NCBI RefSeq assembly: GCF_934190855.1
Contig: NZ_CAKPTN010000092.1
Coordinates: 1 to 6,514 of the forward strand
Origin: an uncultured Veillonella sp.
GTDB lineage: Bacteria; Bacillota; Negativicutes; Veillonellales; Veillonellaceae
DNA: 6,514 nt
Reading direction: 5' to 3'
The position numbers and the translations under genes were made by a program. Each line of letters begins with the position of its first letter. The first letter of the stretch is position 1. Below the pieces are notes generated by a model, which saw only the letters and a program-made list of their open reading frames with translations, was not told the origin of the DNA and ran no database searches. Positions 1 through 5,177 of this stretch are shown one piece after another.

Positions 1-1
1 T

Positions 2-214
2 GTTATCGGTGGTGACGGTTTAGCGCATAGCGATGATGAATTAGCAGATGCAGTAACTGTGTCAAATGCAACTGGTGAAACTGAAGAATATGTAGAAAAC
101 AACGGTGCTGAAGAGAATGAAGCTGTAGTTGAAGAAACTACTGAGGTTGAAGAACCAGAAGAAGTGGTGGAAAATGTATCTCAACCTATCGTTGTTGTAA
201 AACGCAATCAATAA
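2..214 (+). CDS. C-terminal end of an unidentified protein with a highly acidic tail (partial)
   Basis: An open frame runs from the left edge to a TAA at 212-214, giving the last 70 residues of a gene that begins outside the window. About 20 of the 70 residues are Asp or Glu, against only one Lys and one Arg, both in the final VVVKRNQ. The middle consists of Glu/Val/Thr/Asn-rich stretches (for example EEPEEVVEN) with no cysteine and no membrane segment. This looks like a disordered, exposed acidic tail and not a folded domain. The stop lies 37 nt before the LptD-like gene with no visible promoter or terminator between, so the two are probably co-transcribed and this protein may also belong to the envelope. 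I do not recognise the family. An envelope lipid-transport protein (MlaD or TamB type) is a guess from what often sits near lptD in Negativicutes, not a reading of the sequence. Confidence 0.75.
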   Translation, partial: VIGGDGLAHSDDELADAVTVSNATGETEEYVENNGAEENEAVVEETTEVEEPEEVVENVSQPIVVVKRNQ

Positions 215-251
215 TTAACAAATTCTTAAAGCAAGAGGAGTTCTAGTAACC

Positions 252-1805
252 ATGAGGAAACGTAAAGTACAATGGCTGGCAGCGGCATGTGTGTTTTGTT
301 TAGCACAACCTGTTTGGGCCGCTACGGAGTCAACCACGGTATATCAAGATCAATTGGATAGCGTAGGTCAGTCCTATGCTGGAGAAATCTCTAAAGCATC
401 TACACCTGAACATAGCAATATCCGTGTTGTACGTCGTGGTGAAAAAGAAAAATCTGCTGCGCCTACAGAGAAGTTGCCAACTCGTATTGATGCAGACAAA
501 ATGTTTTATAGTGGTTCTACAGGCAATGTATATGCACAAGGTGATGTAGTAGTTACGCAAGGTAATCAAACCTTGATGGCTCCTCGTATTGAAGGTAATA
601 CTAAAACTACGGAATATCGTACCGTTGGTGGTTACCGATACTTAGAAGATGGCGGTAAGACAAAAGATATTACAGGTCAAAATATGACGTATCGCACTAG
701 CGACCGTCATTTTACAGCTGACCAAGCGATGGGCTGGACAGATCCGTTTTATGTAAAAGGACAAAATACTACATTTGATGGTCAAACAGGTCATATAGAA
801 AAGGGTATGGTAACTACCAAGCATGCGATGGCTTTTGTTCATACTCCAGATTATCGTGTGGAAGGTCAAGATATCAAAGTGTATCCTGGTGACAAAGTGA
901 TTATCAAAAAGCCATCCTTCTACATTAAAAACTTTAAAGTTTTATCTTTGCCATCTTATACAGCGTCTTTGCGTCATGATAAAGAAAATAAATTTAGTAT
1001 TTTCTCTTTAATACCAAAGCCTACGTATAATAGTGATAATGGTATTGGTTTACATGGTAGTACAGAATATCCAATTGGTAAGAGCGGTGAAGCTTACCTT
1101 GATTACCGATGGTATTCTAAAGCTGGTTTTAAACCACAGGTTGGGTATCGTCATTACTTACCTTGGGGTACTGCTTCTATTGGTTACAGTAAAGAATCCA
1201 ATGAGTATAATGATAAAACCGTATGGATTGAAAAAATTGGTGAAGTTCGCTTAGATACGCATACGTACCATGTAGGTAAATCTCCGGTCACAGTGCGTGG
1301 GGGCGTTAATATTGGTTATTGGAAAGAGGATGCTGTAAAAGGTTCTCATAAGGAATATTATGCAGAAGTATCTCACGATCCAATTAAACTTGGTAAAAAT
1401 GCTGATTTACGCTTCTTAGGCGGTTACCAACGCGACTACTACGGTTATGACGGTTCTATTCGTAGCATGCCTTATTGGGGGGCTAGATTCCAATCTAAAG
1501 CTGGCAATCGTGCTAATGTTTGGGTTAGCTATGATCAAAGAAATATTTCTTATAATAACTCCCCATATCGATTCGATACGACAGAGCTTCCTAAGGAGCT
1601 TGTTTATGGTGGTTCTTATAAATTAACTCGTCTAGATGATATTTCTGTAAGTGTTAAAAACAATATGATGAGTGGTGATATTGATTCTATCTACTACACA
1701 TGGCATCGTGACTTACACTCCTTCGATATGTACTTAACATATAAGGATGGGCATAAAAACAGAGATAATCAATGGAAGATTAAATTTGTAGGTAAAGACT
1801 TTTAG
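252..1805 (+). CDS. lptD: Compact LptD/OstA-like outer-membrane LPS-assembly protein
   Basis: Probable outer-membrane component of the LPS transport machine, receiving LPS from the periplasmic LptA bridge and placing it in the outer leaflet. Residues 1-23 form a signal peptide (MRKRK, hydrophobic core, cleavage after VWA). Residues about 77-215 form an LptA/OstA-like beta domain (TRIDADKMFYSGSTGNVYAQGDVVVTQGNQ is typical). After residue about 220 (KKPSFYIKNFKVLSLPSYTASL, the usual domain/barrel junction) the chain alternates aromatic strands and turns as in an LptD barrel, ending with RDLHSFDMYLTY and a C-terminal Phe. At 517 aa it is much shorter than proteobacterial LptD (784 aa in E. coli), and the mature part has no cysteine, so the inter-domain disulfides of E. 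coli LptD cannot form. The start follows AGAGGAG (234-240) with a rather long 11-nt spacer and gives a well-formed signal peptide. galU starts 13 nt after the stop. A related OstA-family barrel that is not the main LptD is possible. Confidence 0.85.
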   Translation: MRKRKVQWLAAACVFCLAQPVWAATESTTVYQDQLDSVGQSYAGEISKASTPEHSNIRVVRRGEKEKSAAPTEKLPTRIDADKMFYSGSTGNVYAQGDVVVTQGNQTLMAPRIEGNTKTTEYRTVGGYRYLEDGGKTKDITGQNMTYRTSDRHFTADQAMGWTDPFYVKGQNTTFDGQTGHIEKGMVTTKHAMAFVHTPDYRVEGQDIKVYPGDKVIIKKPSFYIKNFKVLSLPSYTASLRHDKENKFSIFSLIPKPTYNSDNGIGLHGSTEYPIGKSGEAYLDYRWYSKAGFKPQVGYRHYLPWGTASIGYSKESNEYNDKTVWIEKIGEVRLDTHTYHVGKSPVTVRGGVNIGYWKEDAVKGSHKEYYAEVSHDPIKLGKNADLRFLGGYQRDYYGYDGSIRSMPYWGARFQSKAGNRANVWVSYDQRNISYNNSPYRFDTTELPKELVYGGSYKLTRLDDISVSVKNNMMSGDIDSIYYTWHRDLHSFDMYLTYKDGHKNRDNQWKIKFVGKDF

Positions 1806-1818
1806 TTAGGAGACTATT

Positions 1819-2682
1819 ATGCAACCCATTAGAAAAGCCGTAATTCCTGCAGCTGGTTTTGGTACGCGTTTCTTGCCAGCTACTAAGGCACAACCAAAGG
1901 AAATGCTTCCTATCGTAGATACGCCTGCTATCCAATATATTGTGAAAGAAGCTTTGGATTCCGGTATTGAAGAAATCCTAATCATTACAGGTCGTAATAA
2001 ACGCGCTATTGAAGATCATTTCGACAGTAGTGTTGAACTAGAATTATTGTTACAAAGCCAAGGTAAAAATAAACAATTGGCGATGATCAAGGATTTAGCG
2101 GATATTAAGGTTCACTTTATTCGTCAAAAAGCTCCTCGTGGTCTTGGTGATGCCGTGTTGTGTGCTAAAGCATTTATTGGTGATGAACCATTTGCCGTAT
2201 TACTTGGTGACGATATTGTTTATAACCCAGAAAAACCATGCTTGAAGCAATTAATCGATTGCTATAACGAGCATCCTGGTATTATCTTAGGTGCTCAATT
2301 TGTACCTGAAGATAAAGTTAGCTCTTACGGCATCGTATCTGGTGAGGCTTTAGCGGATAATTTATATCGCGTTCATAACTTGGTGGAAAAACCTAAGCAA
2401 GAAGATGCTCCATCTCAACTTGCTGTTTTAGGTCGTTATATTTTGACACCAGATATCTTTAACATTTTGGAAGATACTAAACCTGGTGTAGGCAATGAAG
2501 TTCAATTAACAGATGCCTTAGCAGCGTCTAAGACTGATACCTATGCATTGGCCTATGAAGGCATTCGCTATGATACAGGTGATAAATTAGGTTATTTGAA
2601 AGCTACTGTTGAGTATGCATTGCGCAATGAAGAGTTAGGTGATAACTTCAAGGCATACTTGAAAGAGCTAGATATTAAATAA
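1819..2682 (+). CDS. galU: UTP-glucose-1-phosphate uridylyltransferase GalU
   Basis: Cytoplasmic enzyme that makes UDP-glucose and pyrophosphate from UTP and glucose 1-phosphate, supplying LPS core, capsule and other glycans. The 287-aa length is normal for bacterial GalU. Family signatures are in the expected order: the nucleotide-binding loop PAAGFGTRFLPATK (residues 10-23) followed by PKEMLPIVDTP (26-36), the uracil/ribose segment QKAPRGLGDAV (103-113), the metal-binding LLGDD (128-132), LVEKP (188-192) and the C-terminal YDTGDKLGYLKA (251-262). ATG 1819 has AGGAG at 1808-1812 with a 6-nt spacer, and the gene begins 13 nt after the LptD-like stop, so it is the distal gene of the envelope operon. 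Transcription probably ends at the hairpin at 2707-2794. Its neighbour is an LPS export gene, which fits a role in surface glycolipid supply. Nothing in the sequence looks damaged. Confidence 0.96.
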   Translation: MQPIRKAVIPAAGFGTRFLPATKAQPKEMLPIVDTPAIQYIVKEALDSGIEEILIITGRNKRAIEDHFDSSVELELLLQSQGKNKQLAMIKDLADIKVHFIRQKAPRGLGDAVLCAKAFIGDEPFAVLLGDDIVYNPEKPCLKQLIDCYNEHPGIILGAQFVPEDKVSSYGIVSGEALADNLYRVHNLVEKPKQEDAPSQLAVLGRYILTPDIFNILEDTKPGVGNEVQLTDALAASKTDTYALAYEGIRYDTGDKLGYLKATVEYALRNEELGDNFKAYLKELDIK

Positions 2683-2706
2683 TAAATCTGTAAGATTTAA
2701 CATTAT

Positions 2707-2794
2707 AAAAGAACCTATGAAATATCTGAACTGCACCTCTAAAAATTGTGTCCAATTTTTGGGGTGCAGTTCAATCATGGGTTCTTTTTATTTT
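2707..2794 (+). terminator. Intrinsic terminator after galU with an enlarged loop
   Basis: Outer arms AAAAGAACCTATGA (2707-2720) and TCATGGGTTCTTTT (2775-2788) pair over 14 positions with a single G-U wobble, followed by a T-rich tract TTTTTATTTT (2785-2794). The loop contains a second, independent 47-nt palindrome (2727-2773), so the RNA would form one long, nearly continuous hairpin. It lies 24 nt after the galU stop and insulates the galU transcript from the promoter at 2860. On the other strand the same stem is followed by TTTTATAATG, so weak bidirectional action is possible, although there is no minus-strand gene to stop here. Confidence 0.88.
2727..2773. repeat. 47-nt palindrome resembling fused IS3-family ends, flanked by ATC
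   Basis: Arms TGAACTGCACC (2727-2737) and GGTGCAGTTCA (2763-2773) are exact inverse complements. The inner part pairs AAAAATTG (2741-2748) with CAATTTTT (2753-2760), leaving a bulged T at 2740 and a TGTC loop. The element begins TG and ends CA and reads inward TGAACTGCACCCCAAAAATT from the right and TGAACTGCACCTCTAAAAATT from the left, which resembles terminal inverted repeats of IS150-type IS3-family elements from my general knowledge. ATC occurs immediately on both sides (2724-2726, 2774-2776), as a 3-bp target duplication would. No transposase is present. It may be an extreme deletion derivative, a MITE-like repeat, or a hairpin that evolved in place. Confidence 0.6.
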
Positions 2795-2831
2795 GGTAGT
2801 ATTCTAGGCTAATCTAGATATATATTTTATA

Positions 2832-2869
2832 TTTGTTAACAAATGGATAATGAGTTTTGTTGACGAATG
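2832..2869. promoter_or_regulatory. Duplicated palindromic operator, BirA-like
   Basis: TTTGTTAACAAATG (2832-2845) recurs as TTTGTTGACGAATG (2856-2869), 12 of 14 bases identical at a 24-bp interval; the first copy contains a perfect 12-bp palindrome. Read as a bipartite site, TTGTTAAC (2833-2840) and GTTGACGA (2859-2866) resemble the Firmicute BirA operator (TTGTTAACC, spacer, GGTTAACAA). The spacing here is 18 bp between the 8-mers, where the published pattern implies 16-17, and the right half has two mismatches. The right copy overlaps the -35 box, as expected of a repressor site. BioY encoded in the transcript supports biotin control. A different dimeric regulator binding two palindromes is the alternative. 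Confidence 0.55.
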
Positions 2870-2888
2870 AAATGATGTTGATTATAAT
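2860..2888 (+). promoter_or_regulatory. Strong sigma-A type promoter for the MaoC-bioY transcript
   Basis: A -35 box TTGACG (2860-2865, five of six consensus bases) and a -10 box TATAAT (2883-2888, perfect) are separated by 17 bp, the optimal spacing. Transcription should start near 2895, leaving a leader of about 27 nt before ATG 2922. This short leader has no room for a riboswitch, so control is likely at initiation through the overlapping repeat at 2832-2869. Confidence 0.85.
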
Positions 2889-2921
2889 CAATTTATTGAA
2901 TAAATAAAGGAATGTGATTAT

Positions 2922-3488
2922 ATGAGAACATTATTTAAAGCATTATGTAATAATGACTTAGATCTGCCAGGACATAGCGTTATCAAGCATATGCATTATG
3001 ATTCTTCCGGTAGTGATGAAACTATATGTAAGATATTATATCAAGTTGCTAAAACTACCACCGTCGGTATTATGGATAAATCAGGATTCTTGATGGTTGA
3101 TTTACGACCAGTGCCGAAAGAATTCAGCATTCGTGCTACAATACATCAAGAGGAAATAAGTGGTACTATATCATTCCCTAAGAAAGATGTAGTACAATTT
3201 GTAAATGATATTAATGATACGAATCCAATTCATAGAGAAGATCCTTATGTTGTTCCTGGTTGCATGATTCTTGAAACATTATGGAACTATTGGAATATTA
3301 GTAAATCTGCTCTTCAAATGGCAATTTACTTTCATGCTCCTGTCATTGCAGAGGATCAGGTGACTTTGGTTGAGATTCCTGAAGATGCTCATGTAGAAGG
3401 TTATGTAGGCGACACATTAGCATTTTCTGCTACGTTTTTTGGTGAAAATGAAAATTCTACATCTTTGAAACAAAGATCTATTAGTTAG
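2922..3488 (+). CDS. MaoC-like hotdog enoyl-CoA hydratase/dehydratase
   Basis: Probably hydrates a trans-2-enoyl-CoA, or dehydrates the (R)-3-hydroxyacyl thioester. The C-terminal half (residues about 86-175) carries the MaoC/R-hydratase pattern: FVNDINDTNPIH (93-104) with the catalytic pair Asp99 and His104, then VVPGCMILETL (110-120), then YFHAPVIAEDQVTL (136-149), the usual second half of the hotdog fold. In place of the common G before the Asp there is an Asn (IND). The first about 85 residues match nothing I recognise; they may be a degenerate first hotdog, since many MaoC relatives are double hotdogs, or a partner-binding domain. No signal peptide or membrane segment is seen, so it is cytoplasmic. 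AAAGGA (2906-2911) sits 10 nt before the ATG. It is the first gene after the promoter, and bioY starts 8 nt after its stop, with the bioY ribosome site overlapping the TAG. The substrate cannot be read from sequence. Confidence 0.78.
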   Translation: MRTLFKALCNNDLDLPGHSVIKHMHYDSSGSDETICKILYQVAKTTTVGIMDKSGFLMVDLRPVPKEFSIRATIHQEEISGTISFPKKDVVQFVNDINDTNPIHREDPYVVPGCMILETLWNYWNISKSALQMAIYFHAPVIAEDQVTLVEIPEDAHVEGYVGDTLAFSATFFGENENSTSLKQRSIS

Positions 3489-3496
3489 AGGTAATT

Positions 3497-4009
3497 ATGG
3501 AAGCAAGACGTTTAACAAAAATGGCTTTATTAACAGCCCTATTATGTATTTCAGCATATATTTCTTTCCCGTTGCCATTTAGTCCTGCCATGGTAACGGC
3601 ATTGACTTTGGTAGCTACATTAACTGGTTTATTGTTACAACCGAAAGATGCGTTTGTTGTATTTATCATTTACGTTTTACTTGGTGCTGTAGGTTTACCA
3701 GTATTCGTTGGTGGCACAGCAGGTCTTGGCAAATTATTAGGACCAACAGGGGGCTTTATCTTCTCTTGGCCAATAGCTTATACATTATTAAGCGTATTCA
3801 AAGGTTCCAAGAAGAGCTTTTTCTCTTATGCATGGCGTTCTATTGTAATTACAATTCCTGTAGTGTACCTATTTGGTGTAGCAGGCTTTATGATTGTTAC
3901 AAAAACAGAACTTTGGGCAGCGTTGCCAGTAGTAATGTTCCCATTCATTCCAGGGGACATTGTAAAATGTCTCGTTGCTTCTTGGTTAGCAACTAAAATT
4001 AAAATTTAG
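3497..4009 (+). CDS. bioY: BioY, substrate-binding membrane protein of a biotin ECF transporter
   Basis: Integral membrane protein that captures biotin, working alone or with the shared EcfA/EcfA'/EcfT energising module, which is not in this window. The 170-aa length and roughly six hydrophobic segments fit the family. Signature positions are present: GLPVFVGGTAGLGKLLGPTGG (66-86), the most conserved part of BioY, and the C-terminal FIPGDIVKCLVA (150-161) with the PGD..K motif. It starts with MEARRLTKMALLTALL, the normal short N-terminus before helix 1. Its ribosome site AGAGG (3487-3491) overlaps the upstream stop, indicating translational coupling to the MaoC-like gene. Transcription comes from the promoter at 2860-2888, whose overlapping operator resembles a BirA site, consistent with induction under low biotin. 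A terminator-like hairpin follows the stop. I am sure of the family; a relative moving a related molecule cannot be excluded, as bacteria may carry more than one BioY paralogue. Confidence 0.94.
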   Translation: MEARRLTKMALLTALLCISAYISFPLPFSPAMVTALTLVATLTGLLLQPKDAFVVFIIYVLLGAVGLPVFVGGTAGLGKLLGPTGGFIFSWPIAYTLLSVFKGSKKSFFSYAWRSIVITIPVVYLFGVAGFMIVTKTELWAALPVVMFPFIPGDIVKCLVASWLATKIKI

Positions 4010-4017
4010 AACCTAAT

Positions 4018-4053
4018 AAAAGGGGCATTCCTCGGGATGCCTCTTTTGCTTTT
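4018..4053 (+). terminator. Terminator-like hairpin between bioY and the thiolase gene
   Basis: Arms AAAAGGGGCATTC (4018-4030) and GGATGCCTCTTTT (4035-4047) pair over 13 positions with two G-U wobbles around a CTCG loop. The stem is followed by GCTTTT, so the U-tract (TTTTGCTTTT) is interrupted. It begins 8 nt after the bioY stop. Only 22 nt remain before the thiolase start, holding its ribosome site but no promoter, so this is more likely a partial terminator that lowers distal expression than an operon end. Confidence 0.75.
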
Positions 4054-4069
4054 ACTATAAGGAGTTTAT

Positions 4070-5176
4070 ATGTCAGTATATATTCACGGCGGCCTTCGCA
4101 GCCCTATTGGCGTTTTAAATGGGCAATATAAACATATGAGACCTGAAATATTAGGGGCTCAACTCATTGACGAATTAATGAATCGTCATGCTATTTCACA
4201 GGTGGACGGGATTTTTTGTGGCAACGCAGTTGGCACAGGTGGTAATATAGGTCGCCTCATGGGTCTCATGTCTAATTTACCTAATTCTGTTCCTGCTATT
4301 ACCGTAGATATGCAATGTGCATCGGCATTGATGAGTATTGAAATGGCCTATACACATATTGCCGCTAGTATTATGGATACAGTTATTGCTGGTGGTATTG
4401 AAAGCTCCTCCTTACAGCCAGACCGAATCTATGCGTCTGGTGATGATCGAGAAGGTTTATATAAGGTTGCTCAATTTACCCCTCAAGATCAGTCGCCTTT
4501 TGCTATGCTTGAAGGAGCAGAGCGGACGATACACAAGCATAATGTTATAAAGGAAGATTTATATCCCTACATTATTGGCAGTCACAAACGCGCTTCTGAA
4601 GCTTTAAATAATCCGCATTTGAAATCTTACATTATGCCTATTACCATCGATGGCAAAACATGTGTAGATGAATGTATTCGGCCTAAAATGAATGAGAAAC
4701 TATTATCACGGATGAAGCCTTTATTAGGACCTGATTCTATTACAAATGCGGGTAATGCTTGTTTAACCCATGATGGAGCTGCCTTTATATATCTATCTAA
4801 TAAAAAAGGCCCTTTTAAAATTCATAGTGTCCTGCCTTGGGCAGGAAATCCTCAGTTTAGTCCAGAAGGTGCTTTAGAAAGTACAGAAGTCATTTTAAAA
4901 CGGACTGGTTTAACTATGGATGATATAGATGTAGTGGAATGGAACGAAGCCTTTGCCATCATTGATGTACTCTTTAATAAAGCCTATCCTAATCATATGG
5001 GGAAATACAATAAACTAGGTGGAGCTTTAGCCTATGGACATCCTTATGGCTGTTCTGGCGCTATTTTAGTGCTTCATTGTATGGCTGCCTTAGAGTCTTG
5101 TAATGGTAGATATGGCTTATGTGCCATTGCAGGTGCAGGGGGAACTGGTACAGCTTTGATTATGGAGCGTATGTAA
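4070..5176 (+). CDS. Thiolase-family enzyme (YhfS-like) lacking the usual C-terminal Cys
   Basis: Thiolases join or cleave acyl-CoA and acetyl-CoA. Family signatures are present in order: VDMQCASAL (79-87) with nucleophile Cys83, AGGIESSS (107-114), NAGNACLTHDGAA (226-238), WNEAFA (291-296) with oxyanion-hole Asn292, and GGALAYGHPYGCSGA (317-331) with His324. The last motif departs from the family: where standard enzymes have GLATLCIGGG this reads GLCAIAGAGG (349-358), so the catalytic C-terminal Cys is Ala354 and a Cys (351) lies three positions earlier. At 368 aa it is shorter than typical thiolases (about 390). AAGGAG (4059-4064) with a 5-nt spacer sets the start, and the ligase gene follows 1 nt after the stop. 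The pairing of thiolase and ligase beside bioY matches B. subtilis yhfS-yhfT-yhfU, a group reported as part of the predicted BirA regulon. The substrate is unknown; dicarboxyl-CoA chemistry toward pimeloyl-CoA is a hypothesis. Confidence 0.87.
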   Translation: MSVYIHGGLRSPIGVLNGQYKHMRPEILGAQLIDELMNRHAISQVDGIFCGNAVGTGGNIGRLMGLMSNLPNSVPAITVDMQCASALMSIEMAYTHIAASIMDTVIAGGIESSSLQPDRIYASGDDREGLYKVAQFTPQDQSPFAMLEGAERTIHKHNVIKEDLYPYIIGSHKRASEALNNPHLKSYIMPITIDGKTCVDECIRPKMNEKLLSRMKPLLGPDSITNAGNACLTHDGAAFIYLSNKKGPFKIHSVLPWAGNPQFSPEGALESTEVILKRTGLTMDDIDVVEWNEAFAIIDVLFNKAYPNHMGKYNKLGGALAYGHPYGCSGAILVLHCMAALESCNGRYGLCAIAGAGGTGTALIMERM

Positions 5177-5177
5177 T

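Noticed and set aside
264..300. Lipoprotein signal in the LptD-like protein (Cys at residues 13 and 16)
   Set aside because: Neither Cys is preceded by a proper lipobox with Leu at -3, and the region has a clear signal peptidase I site at VWA/A.
330..869. Minus-strand open frames of 75-79 codons opposite the LptD-like gene
   Set aside because: They are antisense to a well-supported gene, have cysteine- and isoleucine-rich random-looking translations, and show no ribosome site or family motif.
1033..1254. Plus-strand 73-codon frame inside the LptD-like gene
   Set aside because: It is an out-of-frame shadow of the barrel-coding region with no domain or ribosome site.
2889..2921. Riboswitch or leader peptide before the MaoC-like gene
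   Set aside because: The predicted leader is only about 27 nt long, too short for a known riboswitch or an attenuator with a leader peptide.
3481..3669. Minus-strand 62-codon frame opposite the start of bioY
   Set aside because: It overlaps a clear bioY start and its translation has no recognisable features.
3956..3971. Inverted repeat GACATT-GTAA-AATGTC within bioY
   Set aside because: It has only a 6-bp stem, lies on the codons of the conserved PGDIVK motif, and has no adjacent promoter; chance is the simplest explanation.
3766..3996. Plus-strand 76-codon frame overlapping bioY
   Set aside because: It is a shifted reading of bioY; the BioY frame has the conserved motifs throughout.
4338..4550. 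Plus-strand 70-codon frame inside the thiolase gene
   Set aside because: It is an out-of-frame reading across conserved thiolase motifs, with no ribosome site or family motif.
4830..4846. Hairpin TCCTGCC-TTG-GGCAGGA within the thiolase gene
   Set aside because: It is a short stem in the middle of an intact coding frame, not followed by a U-tract, and has no partner elsewhere in the window.
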